From an uncultured Steroidobacter sp. (lineage in GTDB: Bacteria; Pseudomonadota; Gammaproteobacteria; Steroidobacterales; Steroidobacteraceae): a DNA stretch of 64,000 nt. The notes beneath the pieces are model-generated. The model ran no database searches and was not told the origin of the DNA. It saw only the letters and a list, made by a program, of their open reading frames with translations. How positions within the stretch are numbered: position 1 is the first letter of the stretch; each line of letters opens with the position of its first letter. Position numbers and translations under genes: made by a program. The stretch spans positions 153,497 to 217,496 of the forward strand of contig CALMII010000005.1 of assembly GCA_937864115.1 (NCBI GenBank). The letters run 5' to 3'. Of the stretch, positions 45,158-53,275 are shown piece by piece.

Positions 45158-46621
45158 ATGAACATCAAGCACACGCTGTGGCGCTGGCTGGTCGTCGGAC
45201 ACCGATGGCTCGGCATCGTCACATGCGTGCTGTTCGCGCTGTGGTTCGCTTCCGGCCTCGTGATGATGTACGTCGGCTATCCGCAGCTGACGTCGCAGGA
45301 ACGGCTGGCGCGGCTCGAACCGATCGACTGGTCGCGCGTGAAGGTCGAACCGCAGGCGGTGCTCGACGGACTGTCGCTGCCGCAGTACCCGCGCAGCTTT
45401 CGCCTGGTGATGGTGAATGGCGAGCCGGTGTACCAGATCGCGGGGATCGGCTGGCCGGTGCAGGCGGTCTCCGCCGCGGATGGACGTGCGATCGAGAACA
45501 TCGAACCATCGGATGCATTGTCGATCGCGCGACGTTCGGCACCGGACGCTGCCCCGACGAAGGCACTGACGATCGAGCGCGACCAGTGGTCAGTCGCCGG
45601 CACGTTCGATCCGCATCGTCCCCTGCATCTCGTCGCGCTGAACGATGCGGACGGCACCGAGTGGTATGTCTCGTCGCGCACCGGAGAGATCGTGCTGGAT
45701 TCGACGCGAGGCGAGCGCGGCTGGAACTGGGTCGGCGCCGTGCTGCACTGGCTGTACTTCCGCGACCTGCGCGCCAACGGACCGCTGTGGAGCCAGGTCG
45801 TGATGTGGACCTCGGGCGTCGGTATCGTCGTCGCCATCACCGGACTGTGGCTCGGCATCGATCGTCTGCGCCTGCGCCGTCGCAACCGCGCCGTATCGAT
45901 CACGCCGTTTCGCGGCTGGATGGCGTGGCATCACGTGGCCGGCATCGTCGGCGGCGTGTTCCTGCTCACATGGATCTTCAGCGGCTGGCTGTCGATGGGA
46001 CCGCCCGTGCCGTGGGAACGGCCTTTCGATCCGCTGCGGATGCAGGCCGGCGTGAGCGCCTACAGCGGCAACACCGAGGCGCGGTTTCCGGTCGCGCCGA
46101 ACGTACTGCAGTCGCTGGGACGGCATCGCGGCGTCGAAGCGACCTTCGACTGGGCACTCGGCCAGCCGCGCATCGAACTGAAGGATGCCGCGGCACGTGC
46201 GGCGTTCATCGACGCATCCAGCGGCAGCGAAACGCCGCTCGACGAATCTGCGCTGGTGGCCGCGGCCCCGACACTCATCGCCGACGCGAAGCTCGTCGCC
46301 TCGCTGCGGCTGGAGCGAGAAGACGCTTACTGGTACTCACGCCGCAGCAAGCGCACCCTGCCGGTGCTGCGCTTCGTGTTCGACGATCCCGACCAGACCT
46401 GGGTCCATGTCGATCCGCGCAGCGGCAAGGTGATCGGCTGGATGCGCCGCAGCGACCGCATCCATCGCTGGCTGTTCAACGCCCTGCACAGCTTCGATTT
46501 CCGCTGGCTGCTGGCCTCGCGCCCCAGCTGGGACGCGCTGCTGTGGATGCTGTCGATCGCAGGAGTGGTCATTTCGGTGAGCGGCGTGACCCTCGGCTGG
46601 CGACATCTGACGCGGCGCTGA
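45158..46621 (+). CDS. PepSY-domain membrane protein, putative iron-siderophore/heme reductase
   Basis: 487 residues from the ATG at 45158. Four membrane helices are visible: near residues 12-40 (WLGIVTCVLFALWFASGLVM), about 200-230 (VVMWTSGVGIVVAITGLWLG), 255-280 (HHVAGIVGGVFLLTWIFSGW) and the C-terminus (WMLSIAGVVISVSGVTLGWR), with PepSY-like periplasmic loops between. Conserved His in HRWLGI and WHHVAGI could bind heme. Proteins of this type (FoxB-like) sit beside TonB siderophore receptors, as here, and are thought to reduce imported iron complexes at the inner membrane. Confidence 0.87.
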   Translation: MNIKHTLWRWLVVGHRWLGIVTCVLFALWFASGLVMMYVGYPQLTSQERLARLEPIDWSRVKVEPQAVLDGLSLPQYPRSFRLVMVNGEPVYQIAGIGWPVQAVSAADGRAIENIEPSDALSIARRSAPDAAPTKALTIERDQWSVAGTFDPHRPLHLVALNDADGTEWYVSSRTGEIVLDSTRGERGWNWVGAVLHWLYFRDLRANGPLWSQVVMWTSGVGIVVAITGLWLGIDRLRLRRRNRAVSITPFRGWMAWHHVAGIVGGVFLLTWIFSGWLSMGPPVPWERPFDPLRMQAGVSAYSGNTEARFPVAPNVLQSLGRHRGVEATFDWALGQPRIELKDAAARAAFIDASSGSETPLDESALVAAAPTLIADAKLVASLRLEREDAYWYSRRSKRTLPVLRFVFDDPDQTWVHVDPRSGKVIGWMRRSDRIHRWLFNALHSFDFRWLLASRPSWDALLWMLSIAGVVISVSGVTLGWRHLTRR

Positions 46622-47113
46622 CGCTCATCGGGACTCGCCTGGTGTTCTTGGCATTTCCTGGCGCATGCGATTCGGCGGCGTTGTGGCTCGAACCCACGCT
46701 TTGGCAAGCGCAGCAGCGAGGAACGACTGAACGCGATGGGCCAGGAAGGATGGGAACTCGTGCAGGCGGTAACGGCATCCCACCCCGACTCCTCTGCCTG
46801 GGCTGGACTGACCAATGCACTGCACTACATTTTCAAGCGTCCAGTGAGCTGAAAGCGAGCTGCCGCAACTGCCGCCCGCACCGCCAGCCTCAGCTGTTCC
46901 GCAACCGCCAGCAATAGTCGAAGTGCGCTGACTGGACGAGCGCGTCCGGAAAGTGCGTGCATTCGATACGGGGCACCACGGATCACGGTATCGAGCGGCC
47001 TCCGGATGCGAACCTCTGCAGATCCCTTCCGCCGCCGCCATTCACCCGCGCTAGCTTTTGTTCGCCGACTAAGGCCTGATCTCGATGTCTCAACATCAAG
47101 CAGGGAGAGATCG
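46622..47113. other. Non-coding stretch with a DUF4177-like C-terminal fragment
   Basis: No intact gene. At 46736-46852 (plus) the frame from ATG reads MGQEGWELVQAVTASH and ends ALHYIFKRPVS, which looks like the C-terminal half of a DUF4177 protein (the usual LNALGAEGWELV...YIFKR pattern). The frame is open about 100 bp further up but without a recognisable N-terminal half. I see nothing in 46853-47113. Confidence 0.5.
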
Positions 47114-48103
47114 ATGTCTTATCGTTGCTGCAGGGCAGGTTTGTTGCTATCCGTGTTTCTGGGCTCTGCAATGGCTCAGAACGATGCGCCGACGCAGCCA
47201 AGCCCATCAGCCTCAGGGATCGCTTCGAAAGGCGAGTCGCACGCAGCGGAAATCATGAAGCGCTTCCCGGCCCCCGGACAGATGATCGATATCGGCGGTC
47301 GGCGTCTTCATCTTTTCTGCAAGGGTGATCCGCAGCGCCCCTCGCTTGTCATCGAAGGAGCAGCCTTCGCGTCGAGCTACAGCTACTTCAAAGCGCAGGA
47401 CGAAATGGCGAAGGTGGCACAGGTCTGCGTTTACGATCGGGCCGGACTCGGATGGAGCGATCAGGCGCCGCTGCCTCGGCCACTTGAAGATCGCGTCGAC
47501 GACTTGCATCGGCTGTTGAACAGCGGCCCCGTTCGACTGCCAGTGATCCTCGCAGGACATTCGATGGGCGGCCTGCTCGTGCGCATGTACGAAAAGAAGT
47601 ATCCGTCCGAGGTTGCGGGCCTGATTCTGATCGAGTCAAGCAACGAACGAGCGAATGCTACTGAGGAGGCGCGCAAGCAGGTCACACGAACGGCTGCTCA
47701 GATCGGAATGGCGTTTCCCGTTCTCGCCGCTGGCGGCGAGATTCCGCAAGTTCGAATTCCAAACGGGCCGCCAGAACAGGAGATCATTCAGCGCGAGAGC
47801 GTGTTTCGCGCCGGACAAGATGATCTGCTCGCCATGTCCGGAATAGACGAAGAGCTGCGCAAGTTCGGTGATCTGGGAACGCTCGGAGACAAACCTCTCA
47901 TTGTCATCACGCGTGGGAAGCGCGATCCCGGGATGTCCGAGAGCATGGAGAAGGAATGGGCTGAATCGCATCGCTGGCTTGCGACGCTGTCATCGCGATC
48001 GACTCTTGTCGTCGCCGAGAACAGCGGTCACATGGTCAATTTCGATCGCCCCGACCTGCTGAGGGATGCCACGGAGCGACTGCTGAAGCTGCTCGGTGAA
48101 TGA
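47114..48103 (+). CDS. Secreted alpha/beta hydrolase
   Basis: 329 residues. The ATG at 47114 (GGGAGAGA upstream) begins a signal peptide (LLLSVFLGSAMA). The alpha/beta hydrolase fold shows the oxyanion region VIEGAAFASSYSYF, the nucleophile elbow GHSMGG (Ser150), an acid after LIVITRGKRD and the catalytic His in NSGHMVNF (His306). Codon use is slightly less GC-rich than the neighbours. Substrate unknown; carboxylesterase, lipase or haloalkane-type hydrolase are all possible. Confidence 0.87.
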   Translation: MSYRCCRAGLLLSVFLGSAMAQNDAPTQPSPSASGIASKGESHAAEIMKRFPAPGQMIDIGGRRLHLFCKGDPQRPSLVIEGAAFASSYSYFKAQDEMAKVAQVCVYDRAGLGWSDQAPLPRPLEDRVDDLHRLLNSGPVRLPVILAGHSMGGLLVRMYEKKYPSEVAGLILIESSNERANATEEARKQVTRTAAQIGMAFPVLAAGGEIPQVRIPNGPPEQEIIQRESVFRAGQDDLLAMSGIDEELRKFGDLGTLGDKPLIVITRGKRDPGMSESMEKEWAESHRWLATLSSRSTLVVAENSGHMVNFDRPDLLRDATERLLKLLGE

Positions 48104-48293
48104 TGGGCTCAATTGCCTTTCTCCAACATCGCATGCGTGTCCGCATCCAGTTCGGGGCACAGGTCCGACCGGGCCGCTTCGCATGTATCACGACACCGCG
48201 ACAGGAAACAGGCACGGAAACATCCCCCTTCGCAATCTCCCCCGGTTACTCTCCCGTCGCGGATCAAAAAGCAGAATCACAACGGGAGTGCCC

Positions 48294-48776
48294 ATGTTCT
48301 CCGGAATCAATGCTTTCACGCTGTTTCACGTGATGTTGAGTGTGGTCGGAATCATTTCCGGCCTGGTGGTCATCGGCGGTCTGCTGACGGCGCAGCGGCT
48401 GTCGGGGTGGACGCCGGTTTTCGTATGGACAACGGTCGCGACGACGGCAACCGGGTTTCTGTTTCCGTTCAATGGAGTCACGCCGGCGGTCGCGACCGGC
48501 GTCGTGTCGACGGTCGTGCTGATCCTGCTGCTCGTGGCGTTGTACGTGAAAAAGCTCGCGGGCGGATGGAACAGGACGTATGTCATCACCGCCGTCATTT
48601 CCGTTTATCTGAACTGCTTCGTGCTGGTCGCGCAGCTCTTCCTGAAGATGCCGGCGCTGCAGGCGCTCGTGCCGAATGGCAATGAGCCGCCGTTTGCGAT
48701 CTCGCAGGGTATCGTGCTGTTGCTGTTTGTTTGTGCGGGGTATGCGGCGGTGAAGAGGTTGCGCGCAGCGGGGTGA
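48294..48776 (+). CDS. Small integral membrane protein
   Basis: 160 residues with about five hydrophobic helices (VMLSVVGIISGLVVIGGLLT; VVSTVVLILLLVALYV; VYLNCFVLVAQLFL; GIVLLLFVCAGYAAVKRL). The ATG has GGGAG upstream. I do not recognise a named family with certainty. The stop codon lies within the left end of a family B repeat copy. Confidence 0.75.
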   Translation: MFSGINAFTLFHVMLSVVGIISGLVVIGGLLTAQRLSGWTPVFVWTTVATTATGFLFPFNGVTPAVATGVVSTVVLILLLVALYVKKLAGGWNRTYVITAVISVYLNCFVLVAQLFLKMPALQALVPNGNEPPFAISQGIVLLLFVCAGYAAVKRLRAAG

Positions 48777-48820
48777 GCCCCCTCCCTGTCCCTCCCCCGC
48801 TGCGCGGAGGAGGGGACGCC
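48772..48820. repeat. 49-bp direct repeat, family B (left copy)
   Basis: Identical over 49 bp to 49343-49391 (begins GGGTGAGCCCCCTCCCTGTC). Contains the CCTCCCCCGCTGCGCGGAGG palindrome. Confidence 0.92.
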
Positions 48821-48933
48821 TCTTCACGCACCACGCCGTTCGATTGTGGCTTCGCGTCACCAGTGCCGGGCAAGCGTACGGGTGCACCAGCCGGATACTC
48901 GATAAAGTTGTTCAGCACTTCATTGGAGGGATC

Positions 48934-49175
48934 ATGAAAACCATCTCGGTCGCCGAGGTGAATCGGCATTTTTCCGAAGTGCTGCGCGAGGCGACGCGTG
49001 GGCAAACCATTTTGATTACCTCGCGAGGGAAACCTGTAGCGACACTGGGGCCCGCTTCGGGGAGGCCGCAGTCCGTACGGCAGCCAGGAACGCATTGCTT
49101 GCGCGCCTCGGCAAGCAGAAAGCCAGCGGTGCGCGCCATTGGGTGCGAGCAGACCTGCACGACGACGAGCAGTGA
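48934..49175 (+). pseudogene. Phd-type antitoxin, frameshifted
   Basis: The ATG at 48934 (GGAGGG upstream) begins MKTISVAEVNRHFSEVLREA, a clear Phd/YefM-type DNA-binding N-terminus, continuing ITSRGKPVATLGPASG. After about residue 40 the frame loses coding character, while another frame reads AARNALLARLGKQKASGARH and ends DLHDDEQ at 49175, a typical antitoxin C-terminus. One base is missing or extra near 49060. The partner gene starts at the overlapping GTGA. Confidence 0.85.
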
Positions 49176-49342
49176 AAGTCGCGTTGGACACGAATGTTCT
49201 CGCGTATGCGGAGGGCATCGGCGACGAGGCAAGGCACAGCTGCCCGTAGACAACGTCGTATTGCCTGCTCAGACCCTCGGAGAACTCTTTCGAGTGCTGG
49301 CCGGCAAAGGCGGTGCGCTCTCGCACCAAGTTGCGTTCGGTC
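49172..49342 (+). pseudogene. PIN-domain (VapC-like) toxin remnant
   Basis: GTG at 49172 overlaps the antitoxin stop and reads VKVALDTNVLAYAEGIGDEA, the PIN active-site start (DTNVLAYAE), then stops at 49249. A second frame resumes the family sequence (VVLPAQTLGELFRVLAGKGG) until it runs into the right 49-bp repeat at 49343. Most of the ~130-residue toxin is missing, including later acidic residues, so it should be inactive. Confidence 0.82.
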
Positions 49343-49391
49343 GGGTGAGCCCCCTCCCTGTCCCTCCCCCGCTGCGCGGAGGAGGGGACGC
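49343..49391. repeat. 49-bp direct repeat, family B (right copy)
   Basis: Second copy of the 49-bp repeat; it truncates the PIN toxin remnant and ends 5 bp before the stop codon of the convergent transporter gene. Confidence 0.92.
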
Positions 49392-49395
49392 TCGC

Positions 49396-50949
49396 TCACG
49401 CCGTTCGATAGTGATCCTGCATGGGGTAGCTGCGCGCATACAGTGCGAAGAGTGCCGCCACCATCAGCGCGAACGCCGCAAAGAAGAACATCAGGAACGC
49501 GGCTTCGCTCAGGCCGGTATCGGCGATGTGCGCAATCATGGTCTCGTTGCGCACGCTCGCATTCGCCAGCAGCACCCACAGATTGCCGACCGTCACGGAC
49601 AGGTACCAGAACGCCATGATCACGCCCTTCATCGAGGCGGGCGCCTGGCTATAGGCGAACTCGAGGCCGGTGGCGGACACCAGCACTTCGCCGAAGGTCA
49701 GCAGCACGTACGGTAGTACCTGCCAGGTGATGGACACGGGCGTGCCGCCGTCGATGTCGAGCTGGATCAGGCCGGCGGCGATCCAGGCGAGGCCCGAGAA
49801 CGCGATGCCGAAGCCCATGCGGCGCAGCGGCGTGGGGTCGAATCCGAATCGGCGCAACGCGGGGTACAGCACCAGGTTGTTGAACGGGATGAGCAGCATC
49901 ACCAGCGCGGGATTCAGCGCCTGCATCTGCGCGGGATGAAACCAGTCGGGCCGCGTCATCAGGTTGGCCTGCAGCACCCAGGTCGAGGCCTTCTGGTCGA
50001 ACAGCGACCAGAACGGCGTGATGAGCGCGAACACGATCAGGATGCGCAGCACGGCGCGCACGCCCTCCACCGCTTGCGGCGGATGCACGCCGTGGGCGCG
50101 ATCGAGCTGCATCCACGCGCCGGCGCCGCCGAAGGCGAACAGGAACACCAGTGCGAGGCAGGCGGCGGCGACGAAGCCGAGTGAACCGGTCAGCGCGAGT
50201 GCGCCGAGCGCGAGCACCACACCGACGATCGCCACCGCAAGGCCGGCGCGGCCGCGATCCGGAGACGCCGCGGTGAGCGCCGTGCGCACCACGTTCAGGA
50301 AAGAATCCGGATTCGGCGGTGCCGGCGGCACGCGCACGTATTTCTTCCGCCCGAGCCAGAACACGAACGTGGCGATGAACATGAGGATGCCGGGAATGCC
50401 GAAGGCGACGCTCGGTCCGTATTCGCGCAGGAAGATCGGCATCAAGAGCGAAGCGAAGAACGAACCGAAGTTGATGGTCCAGTAGAAGGCGTCGAACACC
50501 ACCTTGGCGCGCTGCTTGTTGCTCTGGTCGAACTGATCGCCGACGAACGACACCACCAGCGGCTTGATGCCGCCGGAGCCGAGCGCGATCAGGAACAGGC
50601 CCGTGTAGAAACCCGTGCGGTTGTCGTCGAACATCGCCAGGCACGCATGCCCGGCGCAGTACACGAGCGACATCCACAGCACCGTGGGGTACTTGCCGAA
50701 GAAGCGGTCGGCGAGCCAGCCGCCGAGCAGCGGAAAGAAATAGACGCCGATGACGAAGGCATGGAAGACATCCTTCGCGATGCCGGCACGCTCGGCTTCC
50801 GGTGCATACAGCAGCAGCGTCGTCACGAGGAACGGCGTCAGGATGTTGCGCATCCCGTAGAAGCTGAATCGTTCGCAGGCCTCGTTCGCGATGATGTAAG
50901 GAATCTGTCGCGGCATCCGTCCCGTCGTGGCAGCGGCGGTGTCGTTCAT
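49396..50949 (-). CDS. POT family proton-dependent oligopeptide transporter
   Basis: 517 residues from the ATG at 50949; an upstream in-frame TTG (51024) would add 25 residues but reads into the Fur-like site. The protein shows the POT/PTR2 signatures: the ERFSFYGMRNILTPFL start (E..ER-type proton site), LLGGWLADRFFGKYPTVLWM, FYWTINFGSFFASLL and the late FGEVLVSATGLEFAYSQAPA. About 12-14 membrane helices. It imports di- and tripeptides. Single gene, divergent from the PepSY/DUF2271 operon. Confidence 0.93.
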   Translation of the reverse strand: MNDTAAATTGRMPRQIPYIIANEACERFSFYGMRNILTPFLVTTLLLYAPEAERAGIAKDVFHAFVIGVYFFPLLGGWLADRFFGKYPTVLWMSLVYCAGHACLAMFDDNRTGFYTGLFLIALGSGGIKPLVVSFVGDQFDQSNKQRAKVVFDAFYWTINFGSFFASLLMPIFLREYGPSVAFGIPGILMFIATFVFWLGRKKYVRVPPAPPNPDSFLNVVRTALTAASPDRGRAGLAVAIVGVVLALGALALTGSLGFVAAACLALVFLFAFGGAGAWMQLDRAHGVHPPQAVEGVRAVLRILIVFALITPFWSLFDQKASTWVLQANLMTRPDWFHPAQMQALNPALVMLLIPFNNLVLYPALRRFGFDPTPLRRMGFGIAFSGLAWIAAGLIQLDIDGGTPVSITWQVLPYVLLTFGEVLVSATGLEFAYSQAPASMKGVIMAFWYLSVTVGNLWVLLANASVRNETMIAHIADTGLSEAAFLMFFFAAFALMVAALFALYARSYPMQDHYRTA

Positions 50950-51022
50950 GTCGGCTCCGGAAGCATCGGGTAGACGCAGGTTAGCAACGGCAGAATCCTG
51001 ATTCTGCAAGCTATTCGTTGCC

Positions 51023-51043
51023 AATAAGAATCATTCTCACTAT
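51023..51043 (+). promoter_or_regulatory. Fur-box-like site before the PepSY/DUF2271/DUF4198 operon
   Basis: AATAAGAATCATTCTCACTA resembles the Fur consensus (GAATCATTCTC core). It lies 44 bp before the ATG at 51087 and could also affect the divergent peptide transporter. Confidence 0.78.
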
Positions 51044-51086
51044 GATGGCCGCCCTTCGTCTGCGGGACCTACAAGAAATCGATTCG

Positions 51087-51737
51087 ATGGCCGAAGCGGC
51101 GCGCGCAACCACGGCACGGGAGCAGAAGAACAGGGCGTTCTGGCTCAAGCACCTGCATCAATGGCACTGGGTGAGCGCGGCCGGCTGCCTGATCGGAATG
51201 ATCCTGTTCAGCATCACGGGCTTCACGCTGAACCATGCGACGCTGATCGCTGCGAAGCCGCAGGTCACGACGACGACGGAATCGCTGCCGGCTGCGTTGC
51301 TCGAGCAACTCAGGCAGCTTGCGCCGGAGGCGACCGAGACCACGCCCGTGCCGGATGACGTGACCCGCTGGCTGCGCAAGGAACTGTCGGCGCGCACCGG
51401 CCACGGCAAAGCCGAATGGTCGGAGGACGAACTCTACGTATCGCTGCCGCGACCGGGCGGCGATGCCTGGCTGACGATCGATCTGGCGAGCGGCGAGGTC
51501 ACGCACGAACTGACGGATCGCGGCTGGATCTCGTACTTCAACGATCTCCACAAGGGCCGCAACACGGGCGCCGCGTGGAGCCTGTTCATCGACGTGTTCG
51601 CGTTTGCAGCGCTGGTTTTCGCAGTGACCGGCCTGGTGTTGCTGAAGATGCATTCGAACCATCGACCGGCCACGTGGCCGATGGTGGCGCTGGGTGTCGT
51701 GTTGCCGCTGCTGCTGGCGATCCTGTTCATTCACTGA
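51087..51737 (+). CDS. PepSY-associated membrane protein (PepSY_TM_like type)
   Basis: 216 residues from the ATG at 51087; earlier ATGs at 51042 and 51045 overlap the Fur site. It has an N-terminal membrane helix (about residues 29-46, WVSAAGCLIGMILFSITGF) after WLKHLHQWHW, a periplasmic domain with PepSY-like strands (WLTIDLASGEVTHELTDRGW) and two C-terminal helices (FAALVFAVTGLVLLKMH; MVALGVVLPLLLAILFIH). First gene of an operon with DUF2271, DUF4198 and a flavoreductase, a set seen in other gammaproteobacteria beside iron uptake genes. Confidence 0.87.
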   Translation: MAEAARATTAREQKNRAFWLKHLHQWHWVSAAGCLIGMILFSITGFTLNHATLIAAKPQVTTTTESLPAALLEQLRQLAPEATETTPVPDDVTRWLRKELSARTGHGKAEWSEDELYVSLPRPGGDAWLTIDLASGEVTHELTDRGWISYFNDLHKGRNTGAAWSLFIDVFAFAALVFAVTGLVLLKMHSNHRPATWPMVALGVVLPLLLAILFIH

Positions 51738-51745
51738 AGGTGTCT

Positions 51746-52315
51746 ATGTCCATGCGCTCCGCTTTCGCCTCGCTCCGTATTCCTGCCCCCTCCTCCGCGA
51801 AGCGGGGGAGGGTTGGGGTGGGGGCCGCTCTCGCCCTCCTCTGCGCCCTGCCCGTCGGCGCCGCCGATCTCACCGTCAAGGTGCAGATCCCCTCGCTGAA
51901 TGTCGCCGAGTATCACCGCCCGTACATCGCCGTCTGGATCGAGAACGAAGACCAGAGCATCGCGAAACACCTGGCCGTCTGGTACCAGACCGATCCGAAA
52001 AAGGAAGACGGCACGCAGTGGCTCAAGGACCTGCGCCAGTGGTGGCGCCGCGGCGGCCGCGAAGCAACGATGCCCATCGACGGCGTCACCGGCGCGACGC
52101 GCCCGGTCGGCGAACACACGCTGAAGTTCGCCGGCAACGGCAAGCAGCTCACCGGCCTGAAGGACGGCAAGTACAACCTCGTCGTCGAAGCGGCGCGCGA
52201 AGTCGGCGGCCGCGAGCTGCTGCGCGTGCCGTTCGAATGGCCCGGCAAGCAGCAGCACGGCACGGCGCAGGGCAAGACCGAACTCGGCACCGTCACGCTC
52301 GACATCACCCCCTGA
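51746..52315 (+). CDS. DUF2271 periplasmic protein with repeat-encoded signal-peptide insert
   Basis: 189 residues. The mature part (from about residue 40) is a DUF2271 domain: [20 protein letters not shown] followed by [20 protein letters not shown] and [15 protein letters not shown], ending GTVTLDITP. The N-terminus should be a Sec signal, but residues about 14-27 ([15 protein letters not shown]) are encoded by a family B repeat lying between the n-region and the hydrophobic core ([11 protein letters not shown]). The result is an unusually long basic n-region that may still work. Eight bp after the PepSY gene; function of the family unknown. Confidence 0.9.
   Translation: MSMRSAFASLRIPAPSSAKRGRVGVGAALALLCALPVGAADLTVKVQIPSLNVAEYHRPYIAVWIENEDQSIAKHLAVWYQTDPKKEDGTQWLKDLRQWWRRGGREATMPIDGVTGATRPVGEHTLKFAGNGKQLTGLKDGKYNLVVEAAREVGGRELLRVPFEWPGKQQHGTAQGKTELGTVTLDITP
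51785..51826. repeat. Family B palindrome inside the DUF2271 signal peptide
   Basis: GCCCCCTCCTCCGCGAAGCG plus its near-complementary GGGGGAGGGTTGGGGTGGGG, in frame. Confidence 0.88.
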
Positions 52316-52349
52316 TTCACTCGGAAAACACCAAGCCTCGGAGACCTCC

Positions 52350-53150
52350 ATGAAGCGCACGATCAACCTTGCCACGCTGGTTCTCGCCGCCGCCCTGCCC
52401 TTCGCGGCCAATGCCCACAAGGCCTGGCTGCTGCCGTCGGCCACAGTCACGACGGTCGATCAATGGGTCACGGTGGACGCCGCCGTGTCCAACGACCTGT
52501 TCTATTTCAATCACGTTCCGCTGCGCGTCGACGGTCTCGTCATCACGGCGCCGGACGGCACGGAGGTCAAACCGGAGAACCTCGCGACCGGCAAGTACCG
52601 CACGACCTTCGATCTGCACCTGACCCAGAACGGCACCTACCGGCTGGCGAACGTGAATCGCGGCCTGTTCGCCAGCTATGAAGAAAACGGTCAGCGCAAG
52701 CGCTGGCGCGGCACGGCGGAAAAGTTCGCGACGGAAGTCCCCGCGAACGCCGCCAAGCTGGAAGTGTCCGAATCCGCCGGCCGCGTCGAAACCTTCGTCA
52801 CGGCCGGCAAGCCGACCGAACTGAAGCCAACCGGCATCGGCCTGGAGCTGATCCCGATCACGCATCCGAACGACCTGTACGCGAAGGAAGAAGCGAAGTT
52901 CCGCTTCGTGCTCGACGGCAAGCCCGCTGCGAATCTCGAACTCGAGATCGTCGCCGGCGGCACGCGCTATCGCGATCACCAGGAAGAAATCAAAGTGAAG
53001 ACCGACGCCAACGGCGAGTTCGCCGTCACCTGGCCGGCGCCCGGCATGTACTGGCTGGAAACCGGACTGCAGGACGACAAGACCTCCGTGAAGCAGGCCA
53101 AGCAGCGTCGCGTGAGCTACGTGGCGACGTTCGAGGTGCTGCAGCAGTAA
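52350..53150 (+). CDS. DUF4198 periplasmic protein, putative metal/iron-linked
   Basis: 266 residues with a signal peptide ([13 protein letters not shown]) and mature start [20 protein letters not shown], the DUF4198 hallmark with His directly after the cleavage site. Two beta-sandwich (Ig-like) domains follow: [20 protein letters not shown] and [20 protein letters not shown], ending with a CarboxypepD_reg/NikM-type domain ([20 protein letters not shown]). Members resemble the periplasmic NikM-type metal-transport components. Third gene of the Fur-linked operon. Confidence 0.88.
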   Translation: MKRTINLATLVLAAALPFAANAHKAWLLPSATVTTVDQWVTVDAAVSNDLFYFNHVPLRVDGLVITAPDGTEVKPENLATGKYRTTFDLHLTQNGTYRLANVNRGLFASYEENGQRKRWRGTAEKFATEVPANAAKLEVSESAGRVETFVTAGKPTELKPTGIGLELIPITHPNDLYAKEEAKFRFVLDGKPAANLELEIVAGGTRYRDHQEEIKVKTDANGEFAVTWPAPGMYWLETGLQDDKTSVKQAKQRRVSYVATFEVLQQ

Positions 53151-53176
53151 CGCGCTGATCGGAAAACCTGCTCTGC

Positions 53177-53259
53177 CTGTGGGGCCGGCTTCAGCCGGCC
53201 TCTGATGTCAGGCTAAAGCCTGACCTACAGGCGGAGGCCGGCTGAAGCCGGCCCCACAG
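53177..53259. repeat. Family A repeat (copy 11), one and a half units
   Basis: Same three-hairpin layout as copy 9. It lies inside the operon between the DUF4198 gene and the flavoreductase. Confidence 0.9.
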
Positions 53260-53275
53260 GAAGACGAAGAGCTCC

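Noticed and set aside
46660..46720. tRNA T-arm-like GTGGGTTCGAGCCAC on the minus strand
   Set aside because: The stem does not form a 5-bp T-arm with a 7-nt loop and no acceptor or anticodon arm can be built around it.
50950..51024. N-terminal extension of the POT transporter from a TTG
   Set aside because: It would place the start inside the Fur-like site; the ATG at 50949 leads directly to the conserved part.
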